From contig CM049319.1 of NCBI GenBank assembly GCA_026874595.1, forward strand, positions 15,773,601 through 15,837,600: 64,000 bases of DNA, read 5' to 3'. Below are positions 11,820 through 22,445 of this stretch, piece by piece. Position 1 is the first letter of the stretch. Every line of letters starts with the position of its first letter. A program made the translations under genes and the position numbers. The DNA comes from Sipunculus nudus. Its lineage: Eukaryota > Annelida > Sipuncula > Golfingiida > Sipunculidae. The notes under the pieces are model-generated. The model ran no database searches. It had not been told where the DNA came from and was given only the letters and a program-made list of their open reading frames with translations.

Positions 11820-12140
11820 CAGATTTGAACATGAAAGTCAAGGTCAAGGTCATGAGAATTCGATCTTGTCCAAGAAACTGGTTGAAATAAGTTGTGCATC
11901 ATATTTGAGGACAAAATCTGCAATACTTCAAAAGTTATGGGCTTCACAAAAATTTTACATTTCGGCAGATTTGATCTTGAAGATGAAGGTCAATGGTTTT
12001 TCGAACTCTTCAGAGAACATGGCTGAGAGAACTGGTGTGTCAAATTTGAAGATTCAGTATGGTACTTCAAAAGGAAGATGTTTTTTTTTTGTTAAAAAAA
12101 AAGCAGAGTTGTTGGATCCTGGGTTGGCTCGGCAGTGAGG
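11820..12140 (+). repeat. Possible dispersed repeat with TCAAGGTCA motifs
   Basis: TCAAGGTCA occurs twice, overlapping, at 11838-11846 and 11844-11852. The text resembles the GGTCAAGGTCATGA-type blocks of other repeats in the window (about 3410, 56781). It contains an apparent 90-codon ORF (11866-12138) with no recognisable domain. Edges are not defined. Confidence 0.4.
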
Positions 12141-14402
12141 GTATGAAAAATGACAAATGACAACTGCCCATGCTACCAACTGTCAAACCAGAAAAATGAA
12201 ACGTTTTTTTTACTAAAGATACAAGAATGGCCACATTTGGATAATTTGAGTCACTTTTTTTTATAACATTTTATAAAACATTTGCATTAATATTAATAAA
12301 CAAAATGAAAACCAAAAACACTCTCAGGAGGATTATTCATCATAATTCTGTGATCAGACTGTCTAATGCTTGAAGATAAGGGAAGCTTGAAAACATAAAA
12401 TTACAAAGAGTACTGTAACACTCCTATCATCCTGTTTGTCTTTTCTGCCAAAAACTTTGATGATGCAGAAGATGCAGGAGTGTATCAGTAATATACAGTT
12501 TTTTTACAACTGATCTTCAAACTTATCTTACATAGACACATACAAAAGTTCAACATCACGGACATCCATGCAGCCTTTAATGAGAAACTGATTTTTTAGC
12601 TATTTATGCATAAATTCTTTAATAAACCCAGTATGTACTTTGCATGTATTCTGAATTTAAAAGGGGTTCTTGGCAGGGCATCAATGATCCCACACTTTCC
12701 TAGTTAAACATATGGCAGGGAACCACATATTTGCCCTTGTTTTTTATGAATATTTACTCAAAACTGGACTTTTCATATTGTTGGGGCTATACATTTGAAA
12801 CACTACTTTAAAGATACTGCCCATCAAATTGAATTCAAACCTTGCATGGTGACAGGAATAGGAGTCTGACCAAAGTGTAATATTAAATTTTATTATCAAA
12901 TGTTTACAATTTCTGGTATGTTTATGAAACAGGTTACAGATTTTTTTAAAAATATGATTACACTAATTTTGAATCCTGTTAGTCTGTTACAAACACAGCA
13001 ATTTGGAGATTGGCAAGTTCAATAAGTACAGATGTAATAACTATATGTATGCTTTTGTTTATATGCACTCTTCTTTCTATTTCTGAAAAATTACCTTTAA
13101 TAAGGGAAATTTTGCTCATTTAAAATGCTCAAGAATAAGTAATCTTCAACTCAGATAAGAATGCATCCTATTGGCATGGTTCTCAAGAGAACTTTTATAT
13201 GAGCATAAAAGCATAAATGAAATTAGAAAATGTGGGGACTAGGGATTTCATAATTGGTCAGCGATTTGGCCCTTGTTGCCATAATTGACATCATTATGCT
13301 TATCAGATTACTGATTAATGGCCAAAATGCCTTATTTTCCATATTTTAGCACAGTGGGCAATCATGTAGAAAATGCTGGTAGGAAAACAAGACTTATTAC
13401 TGTGCAGCTGTGTTGAAAGGGTGTCTTATTCACATTTTTTATAATATTTTCTTTTTAATCACAAATTTATGCAAAAACCCTTGTGAATAATCAACCATAG
13501 CATGCATGGCATAACATTTTAATGTTCTACTATACAAATGTTCCTGATAGATACCACAGTAAATGTAAACACGAGGGACCCCATAGGTCACTGTGCTCAG
13601 CTGAAGTTGACCTTAAATATTAAAATATAAAATATATCAAAACGAGATAAAGTGTGAGAGGAAGAGGTAATACAGGCCATGGTTGATTGATATGATTGGT
13701 TTGTATTGATCAGTAAGAAATTATTGCTGATAATCTGTTGACAGTTCAACAGTATTTACATTTGTTCAATTATATCTATTTTTTTCATAAAAAATTAATA
13801 TTAAATAAATATTTTTATTTTATAAAAAGTATACAGTTGCAATAAAACTAATGTCCCCAGTCCACAGGTGCATGGACTTGGTGGTGTGTGTGTATTTAGG
13901 AGGGGGTGGAATGTTGGGAGTTACATCTCTGTATACAGGATAATCACTAAATTCAATAGAGCTCTATGATAAAAAAAGTTCATTCCCAATCACTGAATAT
14001 ATTTAACAGGGCCTACATGCCTAATATTAACCTGTGCAATGGGATATACACCAGGCATAATGCATCAATGCTTGACTATTACTTTTCAAGTACATGAACA
14101 ATGCATGTACTAAACATTTTGAACAAGAACCAATTACAAAAACATCACTGCTGAAATACTGGCATGAGTGCACACAACACAAAAATGACTGTAGGTGCAC
14201 CACCAGTTTTGTATACAACCAAGTTATCAGAGATGCCAAAACATGTATTTATATATCAAACTTCTCTTGAGTCAGATGCACTGGGTGAACCAGGCTAAGG
14301 TGAGAAAGGCAGCTGCCCTGAGTTTACCGGAATGAATGGCTTGCTCAAACTACTGCATGGAGTGAACGCTTGACCTGCACCTGGTTGCACTGAGAGAACT
14401 CT
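12141..14402. other. Unassigned AT-rich 5' flank
   Basis: No gene, RNA gene or defined repeat recognised. AT-rich throughout, with several A or T homopolymers and a GTGGTGTGTGTG patch near 13880. Confidence 0.5.
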
Positions 14403-14535
14403 TGACCTGTTGCATAATCTGACACAGTTGGCCGTCTGCCAAAGCTATAAACAGATCCAGACTGACCTTTGGCCTGTTGCCAAATCTGAAATAGTTAGCA
14501 GTCTGCCAAGCTATTTATAGATACAGACTCAATCT
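14403..14535 (+). repeat. 67-bp tandem duplication, two copies
   Basis: CCTGTTGC begins copies at 14406 and 14473. Each is followed by AAATCTGA, a CAGT..GTCTGCCAA block, an AAGCTAT block and ACAGATCCAGACT or its variant ATAGATACAGACT. The copies are moderately diverged. Confidence 0.75.
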
Positions 14536-15439
14536 TGGCCTGTAGTGTAAATCTTTTTACACATACTGAAAGACTTTGGCTACAATGCTTTTTTTTTCTA
14601 GCAGACACATCCATAAGATTTTTTTTATCAAAATGTTTAGAATACTAAAAGATGTAGTCCTTCACAGTTAAAAGACTTAAGGTGTGTTTGATTGGGCACC
14701 TGCAGGGCTATATATGTGTGTGTGTGTGAAAACAAAAAAAACCATTTCCATGTGCGTGTATATGAGTGACCTGGCAGACTAATTTTGTTGTTTTTTAAAG
14801 CAACCAGTTAAGAGTGACTAATTCCTTTATGAACCAATATCAAAGATCAATATCCAATATGTTTTCCATCATTTTTCATTTCTCGCTATAAAATATTTGT
14901 TTAATAAAAATGTTCCTTTTAAATAAAGAAGTATTTTTTATGGTATACAAAAAGTTTGCTTGTAGAGTGAGTGAAAAATATAACCGAACTATTCAGCAAC
15001 TAGAGCACAGATCAAACTTCAAAGCCCGAGGCTTTACCACCACTTAATTAAAGGCCAAATTGTATCAAAGCAGCGGTACAGGTACGCTGGCCAAGTACCT
15101 GCCTGTACGGTAACCAGGTAGGATAACATCTTGTGCTTAACTGCCCGTGTCAAGTTGATCAATCGGACAGCCTTAACTGTGGGTCACCTCTTATCAGTTC
15201 CATCAATACGACATCTGGGTCAACAAATCATTATAAACATGCACTGCACCGTGCGCCGCAACCCCCCCCCCCCCCCCTTCACACGAGCGCACATGTTTGT
15301 CAACAAACCAAGAAAAGCGTGCATTGAAACATATGCGAGGCCTTACACATGGCGTTTGTTGGGATTCACGGCTTCGTCTCCCATTCTGAACGGCGCAAAT
15401 AGCTTGAAACACTTGCGGTTAACTATGATGTCAAAACAA
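14536..15439. other. Unassigned sequence upstream of the liprin promoter
   Basis: AT-rich to about 15000, then increasingly CpG-containing. A near palindrome around the GTACCTGCCTGTACGG segment lies at about 15096-15112. A poly(C) run lies at 15262-15277. ORFs of 60-109 codons in this stretch owe their proline runs to the poly(C) tract and have no recognised domain. Confidence 0.5.
15262..15277 (+). repeat. Poly(C) run, 16 bp, about 660 bp upstream of the liprin start codon
   Basis: An uninterrupted C tract embedded in GCGCCGCAA..CTTCACACGAGCGCAC. Confidence 0.95.
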
Positions 15440-15600
15440 AATCCTCAAGTACTCGTCTGACAACGACATATCAGTGATGAATTTACAAGTATGAGAAACG
15501 CCTCCGGGATCGTCTGCCATGTTGGATATAATCAAAGTGAGCATGCGCATTAGGGGAGAATACTGCATCATGGGGTATGACCTAATTCCCTGGAAGGAAA

Positions 15601-15630
15601 ATGGCTCCCAAAATGGCGAATGTCAAATGA
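15601..15630 (+). other. Upstream ORF of 9 codons
   Basis: The frame reads ATG to TGA and encodes MAPKMANVK. Its A at -3 gives a decent start context. The second Met codon overlaps the YY1-like AAAATGGCG motif, and the stop lies directly before the donor-like site at 15632. If transcription begins upstream of 15601, this uORF would precede the liprin start. It could lower translation, or be avoided by a downstream start site. Function is inferred. Confidence 0.35.
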
Positions 15631-15631
15631 A

Positions 15632-15903
15632 GTAAGGATAAGAAAGATACCATTTCAGTTGACCCATCGGGCTAGGAATGAAAAATGGATGCGAAAAAGT
15701 AAGCTATGGTATTTGTGCATCTTCCTGTGGAAAAACTATACAATTGGCAGTCGAATAAAGGCGCAAACCATACCCCGGTTTGTACGTTGTACGCCGGTAT
15801 ATTTGTGAGACACGAGCTGTCAAACGAGACAGTTCTGTCAGATCTGGAGGGATATTTAACTTTTTCTAGTGATACTTTAGTGAATGGAATCCTTATATTT
15901 CAG
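15632..15903 (+). other. Possible 5'UTR intron of liprin-alpha
   Basis: A donor-like AA|GTAAGG begins at 15632. A good acceptor, with a pyrimidine-rich CCTTATATTTCAG, ends at 15903. Removing the 272 nt would leave a short leader of 32 nt (15904-15935) before the start codon. This is predicted from splice-site sequence alone; an unspliced leader is equally possible. Confidence 0.4.
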
Positions 15904-15935
15904 CATAGTGACCAGTATTAATTAAAAACGTCAAA

Positions 15936-16175
15936 ATGATGTGCGATGTGATGCCAACTATTGCCGAAGACGGCACAGGCGAAAACGACAACCGGTTTTC
16001 GTCAGACGATGCTAACTTCGAGCAATTGATGGTGAATATGCTGGATGAGAGGGATAAATTGATGGAAAATCTTCGAGAGGCCCAAGACAACGTGGCCATG
16101 ACACAGGACAAGCTGAGAGAGATAGAGAGGGAGAGAGACCTCCTCCAGAACCAGCTGTGTTCCACTACCCCTCAG
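15936..16175 (+). CDS. PPFIA: Liprin-alpha, first coding exon (residues 1-80, partial gene)
   Basis: This exon encodes the N-terminus of liprin-alpha, a cytoplasmic scaffold that organises presynaptic active zones and binds LAR-type receptor phosphatases, RIM, ELKS and kinesin-3. The 80 residues start MMCDVMPTIAEDG, the hallmark start of animal liprin-alphas. An acidic linker follows, then DANFEQLMVNMLDERDKLME (about 25-44), and then the start of the long coiled coil (to about residue 75), rich in Glu, Arg, Lys and Leu. The start is fixed by an in-frame TGA at 15909-15911, with no Met between it and 15936, and by an A at -3. The reading ends at Pro-Gln, followed by GTAAGT at 16176. That is a phase-0 junction where, from memory, family members continue Glu-Phe-Ala. 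Full liprin-alphas are about 1,100-1,250 residues with C-terminal SAM domains, so only about 7% is here. Family assignment is confident; the paralogue number cannot be given. Confidence 0.93.
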
Positions 16176-16181
16176 GTAAGT
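16176..16181 (+). other. Splice donor of liprin-alpha coding exon 1
   Basis: CTCAG|GTAAGT is a perfect match to the extended metazoan donor consensus. It sits exactly where homology to liprin-alpha stops. The ORF stays open for another 102 bases (to 16277), but that read-through peptide has no liprin character and is taken as intron. Confidence 0.9.
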
Positions 16182-16645
16182 GAAGTCTCATATCGCCAGT
16201 CACTGGCTGTCCCAGCACTGATCATTGGCTGCATCAGACGGCGCCACTGGTTACGGTGGCCTCCCGCAGCAGCATGATTTGGGCGGTGGGATTTCACCCC
16301 TGGTACCCCATTACTACGTTCCATATATATCACAGTGTTTTATTAGTAATACATATTACATACATGCCATTACAAACACCTGCAAAGCTAAAGCCGTAAA
16401 GGACAAATCACTTTAAAAAAACAAGTCAAAAGGGTGCTGTCAAATTTACTTTTGTTATATACTTGTTAATACATTTACAAAATTTTGCAAAATTTTGTAC
16501 GGTTAGTTAACACTTCCACTCATAAACAAATTTTATCCAATCACATTTGGAAAAGTTTTACTTGTGTTATATTGGAAACCCTACTAATATTTATTTACAA
16601 ACACTATTGGCCCTTTGGTAATATCTTGTTTGTTAAAAACAGCCA

Positions 16646-16648
<3 letters not shown>
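16182..16648. other. Start of intron 1, unassigned
   Basis: Immediately after the donor the sequence stays fairly GC-rich to about 16310 (including GGCGCCACTGG and GGGCGGTGGG), then turns AT-rich. No exon recognised. Confidence 0.5.
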
Positions 16649-16709
<61 letters not shown>

Positions 16710-16715
16710 GTATAT
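16649..16715. repeat. (TA)n microsatellite
   Basis: About 24 uninterrupted TA dinucleotides to 16697, followed by TATATG variants. It lies roughly 470 bp inside intron 1. Confidence 0.97.
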
Positions 16716-18670
16716 AGCACACACTCCTTCCATATTTCCATATATATGGGTAGTCTCTTTATAAACTCATCCAGATATTGTTCTCTTGATTGCAGGTTAA
16801 ATTTTTATAATTTTTCAATCAAATAAACTTTCTGACAGCTCTGCATGTGTGTACATGTATTTAAACATGAGTCCAGAGATAAATGGGTTTATCTTGTTTT
16901 AAATTTCCTTGAAAAACATAAAACTCCTGACAAGTAATACCATTTATTTTTAAATAGAAAACTTGCAGCTTACTTATATTGTGTTTTTACAAAAATGCTC
17001 TTAAAAATTTATATACCGGGGTATGTTTAGTTCTGCACCAAATACTGTTTATTTGCACTGTAATAATAAATGATGTGCATTGATATCATTTAGACAAAAT
17101 GTAGCATTTATAAGCAAGATGTAATGTGTAAGCATTCGAGATCTAAAGAAATTCTGGAAATAACATTCTCAAATCATACGAGTCAAATGCACTTCAGAAT
17201 TACACAAGATACCAGTTTTTTTAAGCCTTTTCTTACAAAAACAAGGAGCTTTGTTTATGCATTATGACAGCTCGAAATTGATATTTGAAACAATCCAGTG
17301 TCTGATATAGTGTGTCAGATGTATATTTACCATTCTTCTTTTTATCCCAATGCAGTTGTATATGTTCATTAGATAATATGAGATAATATCTTATTAAAAT
17401 GTAGTTTACTGCTGTTATTAAGTTAATTGATGATTTTACCTCACATAGAAAATCAGGTAATCAGTGTTGATGTCAATGTGGAAACAGGTTGATAAAAAAT
17501 TATAGCCCAGTGAGCTTATCAGTGGGACCTTCATGTCCAAGCTCATTGTGATTTTTCCCTCAATATCTGAGAGTCACATGCCAGCCTTGTTGTGCTGGTT
17601 GATTTGTGAGAGTCAGTTAATTAACATGTGAGCCATTTCAAACAGGTTCCAAAAAACTTGCAGCTGCTGAGATAAAACTTAAAAATTTCTTGCACCAAGG
17701 GTGGATTATAGTCTTGTTCTTATCTGATTTATCTAAGGTTCATTGATCATTTTATTTTACAACTTTACATGTTTTGCAAGTGTCCTGCAGCACGAGATGC
17801 AGAACTGATTAAAACAATGTAGGTAGATATCACTCTTTCATACCGGTAAAGTTTATATTTGCACATGCATAACTAGTATAAGTAAACTGTTTTTGAGGCA
17901 CTTTAAAAAAAACCCATAAATTTTGAGAAACAGTTACAAACACTTCTGGCTAGCAAATAACAAGTCTCTTACAGTAACCCATTCTTTAAATTCTTAATAT
18001 TTTACTTAACAAATTTTGTCATTAATAATGATTTGCACAAAACATGGAGCCAGTTTATTACTTACCAGGATGTTTTCAGTGGATAATATATTATTTTATT
18101 GTGCTGCAATATTTGATCATAATGTGTTTGCCTTTTTGGTTATTTGCTGCTAATTTAAAAATTTTACTGTTATTACAACTTACAAGGTGGTTATAAATGC
18201 TGCTTGGATCATGTGCTTCACCAGTTGCAAACTAAAATAATAATACACCTGGATTTCTTGATATTCATGGTCAGTAATAAATAGTTTCATCACTAGCTTA
18301 GGTCAAGAAACATTTAATTTGCATAGTATAGTGCCAGAAGAATCAGCTATGGACTATGTGCATGCCCTTATTTACTCTCTGCTTCTGGCCTCTGGGTAGA
18401 AGCATCTGTTTGAACAGTGTCTGCTGTTATAGTACTAGATCAAATGGGTGCATGGAGCAGAGGTGGAAAATTAACTTTAAAGTGGGTTTGTCCAGTTGAC
18501 AGATTTTCATCTTGGTGTGACTTCTGGTTGATCGCCTTCGTAGTTGGGAAGTCAGCTCTTTAGACAAAACGTGGTCAAGCTGTCTTTCATTCATGCTGTG
18601 CTGTAGTGATTGGTCATATTTTCGAGGTCCTTCTGTCTGTCTGTTTATAGGGCACTTGTAAATCGTAACC
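16716..18670. other. Intron 1, unassigned AT-rich stretch
   Basis: Nothing recognised beyond general AT richness and short homopolymers. Confidence 0.5.
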
Positions 18671-18943
18671 TGTAGTAAAAAAATATAAAAAGTATGGTTC
18701 TCAGGGACTGCGCATTAATTTTAACCTTGCGCATCAAACATATTGCTCTTGATTTTCAATAGAAACTTCAGAAGCTGCAGCTGCTCAGACATTTCAAGAA
18801 GATAAAATAATACAATTTTGATAAGATTTCCTTCGCTATGTAGTATCAGTAGTGCTATTACCTGCTTAGCAAATTAATTCTTTTATTATCATGCTTTTCC
18901 CTGATCATATTACATTTTTATTGAAATACACAAAATTAAAAGG
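18671..18943 (+). repeat. Dispersed repeat, copy 1 (paired with 54695-54935)
   Basis: It shares long near-identical blocks with 54695-54935, including AAGATAAAATAATACAATTT, TGATAAGATTTCCTT and TTTTCCCTGATCATAT followed by ACATTTTTATTGA. Both copies open with a TCAGG(G/C)ACTGC..CGC segment. Both are in the same orientation. The origin of the repeat is unknown. Confidence 0.85.
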
Positions 18944-19521
18944 AGATTTAAAAAATCACCCACCCACACTTATTTCTGAGAAATAGAGTGCCTGAGAACC
19001 AAACTTTATTTTCTGCCTTATACCTGGAAATTTCTAACAAGAAATCCAGACTCGTCATGATGGAATCTTCTTTGAAAGCAATAATTAATTCATGATGGGA
19101 CCTGGGTGTGTGATATATAGAATATTAGATATTCTCCAAGTTATATAAGAAGATTTAAAAAATCACCCACCCACACTTATTTCTGAAAAAAAGAGTGCCT
19201 GAGAACCAAACTTTATTTTTTGCCTTATACCTGGAAATTTTAACAAGAAATCCAGTTTGGTCATGATGGAATCTTCTTTGAAAGCAATAATTAATTCATG
19301 GTGGGACCTGGGTGTGTGATATATAGAATATTAGATATTCTCCAAGTTATTTAAGAAGATTTAAAAAATCACCCACCCACACTTATTTCTGAAAAAAAGA
19401 GTGCCTGAGAACCAAACTTTATTTTTTGTCTTATACCTGGAAATTTCTAACAAATTTTCTTTGAAAGCAATAATTAATCCATGGTAGGACCTGGGTGTGT
19501 GATATATAGAATATAGAATAC
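18944..19521 (+). repeat. 207-bp tandem repeat, 2.8 copies
   Basis: Copies begin AGATTTAAAAAATCACCCAC at 18944, 19151 and 19357 (steps of 207 and 206). Each continues through GAGTGCCTGAGAACCAAACT, TTGAAAGCAATAATTAAT and GGACCTGGGTGTGTGATATA. The third copy lacks the segment around GAAATCCAG..CATGATGGAATC. The high similarity suggests recent expansion directly next to the dispersed repeat. Confidence 0.95.
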
Positions 19522-19524
19522 TGA

Positions 19525-19835
19525 CTGAAAGTGAGGTCTGTGCTCGAGCCAGTCACAGATCTCCAGAAAATCTAGCCAGCACTGGCCTCCCTCAGCAACG
19601 ACAAAGTTTAACAGATTGAGTCGCTAAACGGTTACAAATTTAAGGGGAACAATGAAAGATACTGATAGAGTTGAAGATCATAGTGTGTGAGGTGCAGGAA
19701 GCCGGAGAACCTGGAGAGAACCACCAACCTTGGACTGGCTACTACATCCCACTCTCATGGCAGCACCCGGGATAGAACCTGGGTCGCCAGCAGAGAAGAG
19801 TGTTTTACCGCTCAGCTGTCCAGGCCCCAAAAACA
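19525..19835 (-). mobile_element. tRNA-derived SINE (minus strand)
   Basis: Read on the minus strand from about 19830, it begins with a tRNA-like head. CAGCTGAGCGGTAAAACAC serves as A box and GGTTCTATCCC (19769-19779 reversed) as B box, with proper tRNA-like spacing. The body that follows contains GTTGGTGGTTCTCTCCAGG and TTCTCCGGCTTCCTGCACC. No reverse transcriptase is present, as expected for a SINE. It would rely on an unlinked LINE. Confidence 0.8.
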
Positions 19836-22074
19836 GTTCTGGCTACAATGAAAGTCGGACACTTCTTTATGGTCAAGTATTGACATATAAACATTTTCAA
19901 TGGTATTTTAAAATTGAACTTGTGTTTCTTAAGATTGTTATTTACACATTACATTTGCAGGTAGTCACTTACATACAATACATGTATATGTATATATTTG
20001 CATATGTGACTTGTTATGAAGAATTAGAAAAGTGAGGATTGAACCTGGTAAATTAGAAAAGTGAGGAATACTGAGGATTGGACCTACCAATTTACCTACC
20101 CTGGACAAGAAGGGAGTCATCAGTGTTAAGCCCTGTTTGGAAACTCCCAAAGTTATGAATCTGATGCTCATTTACTTTCTGGCACCAAGTTTAGGTGTGG
20201 ATAATACCAGAGACAAAGAGAGGAGGATACCAGGAAACCAGGTGCTTTATGAGATGTATCTGGTCCACAGGTGGAGGCCAGCTGGGAGGTGTTTGCACCC
20301 TCAATGGAGCACAGGCTTTATCAGCATAGGAGATGAGGCTTCATAAGCTTGTTATCTCACCCCCTAGCTTGTTCCAGCTCATTTTCCAGCAAATGTTTTA
20401 TACTTCTTCATATATAACCATATAATCATAGATGGATAGAATGTATGACAAGAAAATATGCACACATAGTTTGTCAAGAAATTATTTTTCCCCCCAGTCT
20501 GGCAGAATGTTGAGTGGAATGGTGCTTTGTCATCAGAAGTAGGCGGAAAAAAATGGGAAGTGCTTGTATTATGTTTCATGTGTTGTATTACTTGGTATGC
20601 CTGGACAGCAACTGATTTGCAAGCCTAAGATCTATTATGCTCAGTTTGCTGGAGGAAAAACAGAAATTAAAAGTTTTTTTTTTTCATTAAAGGTGAAGTT
20701 CATATAATTCAGAAAAAAAAATATTAATATGATTTTGTTACAAAATATTGATTTAAAAAAAACAAAAGTTTAACATACCAAGATTTGGTCTTATATTTGT
20801 ACCCTTTATATTCTTAAGTAAGGCCACCTTTGTCTACTGATTTTAATGAGTGGTATCAGTGGTCTGGTATTTGTGCTTGTTATCAAGAAGAATCCTTGGT
20901 CTGTTCAGGTATTTTGGGCTTGTTGCTGGACTCCATGCTTCTGCATAATTTACAGACCATCAATAGTCATGCAATTCAAGACCTCACACCCTGACGAAGT
21001 ATTAATTATTGACTGCATGGATTACTGCCATTTCTGTTCCTTGTAAAGGAGCCCTAGGGTAAGCTGTAGGAAGTGTGCTTAAGCCACTGGCCTCCCACAT
21101 CAGTAAATTATATAATTTCCTCAGATGCAATCATTGTTTTTTTCTGGAACTTGACAATCTTGTGATGAAATTTTGATAGTGTTTCAGTTATTTTAAGAAA
21201 ATTGTGTTTTATCCTCAAGTCTGGGATTTTTCTTCTCAAAGTCCAGTCAGAACTTGTATTCCATTCTTGACAGTGACAGACCCTTTTTCTGAATTCTTTA
21301 AAGTTCACAGTATGCCCTGTCTAGCAGTATGGGTGCTTACAAACTTGCACGATCTGTTGTTTAACCATTTCCCAGCATTTTTTTTTTTCCAAAGAAATGA
21401 CAGTGACAGTTTTGCAGCCCTCTGTATATGGCTGTTTAGAATCATCTGTGCAATTGTTATACCAGATTTCAAGGTTTCAAATGCTTTGATCGGGATAAAC
21501 GATGTCATGTTTCAACAAATGCTGGTGCTGTGCTATGCATATTACTTCCTGTTGGTAGGGTTGAATTGCTGGAATAGCCAGGCTGGGTATGTTTCTAGAA
21601 CCAGTATTCCCAATTCTAGCATCATTTTGGTTTTCACCAAATTGTGCAGGGCTCAAAGTTGGCAAAATTATCCATGGGATCTGGCATTGCAGAAAATTTA
21701 CTGGACCCAAGTTTTTTATTGCACACCTGTGCTTTTAGTATTTTAAAAGAAAAGATGTTTCAAATTTGGTGTTTATATGACTGTAATCAGTAGAAAATAC
21801 TTGATAGATACCAAAATGTGCATCAGGTTCCACCATGTTATATGTTAATTTGCACCAAAATAAAAAAAAAGAACCGTGTCACTGATGAAAGACAGGGGCT
21901 TTCCCATCATTGCAATGTTCATGAAATCCTATAAGTGTTATTTGATGAATGAGATCTTTGAACTGTTAACTTGTACAGCTGTATCTCTCAGTAAAGTGTG
22001 ATGGCTGTCATATCCGCTAGCTGAATCACTAGACAGTGGTGTGTTTACAGCTTGTACCTATCGACTGTTCATGG
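19836..22074. other. Intron 1, unassigned
   Basis: No exon recognised. A short imperfect duplication GAAAAGTGAGGATTG / GAAAAGTGAGGAATAC lies at about 20026-20080. The 180-codon ORF at 21204-21746 has no known domain and lies in sequence of intron-like composition. Confidence 0.5.
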
Positions 22075-22445
22075 CTTTCAGGAATGCGGGGATAAGCATC
22101 TCTGATGCTTGAAGTCTCTTACGGACGCTAGGTTCTGAGGGACCAAGCATTGGATGGGACGTGAAAATTTCAAGGACCCTGTATCAGTCAATTACCATTA
22201 CTGGGGCTGATAACTCAGGCTTACATTTCCCTGTAAGCATATAATCATGTAATGACACGATTTCAAATCATATTATAATATGATAATTACATAAATACGA
22301 AAAAGATACAATTTTTACAACACCCTTCAGAATTTGACCCATATTATCTCCCCTTTGGATGCTCTAAACTCAGACTGGACTCCCACAATTTTTGCCCGAG
22401 CGTCCCCAGACTCTTCAATTTTTTTTCTATTGAAAGCCCTGCTGT
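22075..22445 (+). repeat. Dispersed repeat, copy 1 (paired with 58005-58432)
   Basis: It shares ordered blocks with 58005-58432: GCTTTCAGGAAT, GGGATAAGCATCT, TTACATTTC, AATGACAC, GACTGGACTC/GATAGGACTC and TTTTTTCTATTGAAA near the end. Orientation is the same. The middle is diverged. Confidence 0.75.

Larger units (their letters stand above)
15440..15935 (+). promoter_or_regulatory. Probable promoter and 5'UTR of liprin-alpha
   Basis: This stretch just upstream of the start codon has visibly more CpG than its AT-rich surroundings. It carries GCATGCGCAT (15541-15550), close to the NRF1 palindrome, and AAAATGGCG (15610-15618), which matches the YY1 initiator-type motif seen near metazoan start sites. 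A second YY1-like site on the other strand lies near 15516-15526 (CTGCCATGTT). No TATA box is evident in a convincing position. The transcription start is inferred to lie between about 15540 and 15610; this is inference from motifs only. Confidence 0.5.

Noticed and set aside
15131-15460. 109-codon ORF just upstream of the liprin promoter
   Set aside because: Pro run from poly(C), overlapping ORFs in three frames, no domain.
16176-16277. Read-through of the liprin ORF to codon 113
   Set aside because: Follows a consensus donor; the added 33 residues lack heptad pattern and liprin similarity.
21204-21746. 180-codon plus-strand ORF, the longest in the window
   Set aside because: No recognisable domain, a poly(T)-encoded Phe run, erratic composition, and overlapping minus-strand ORFs of similar size. 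It is consistent with chance in intron DNA.
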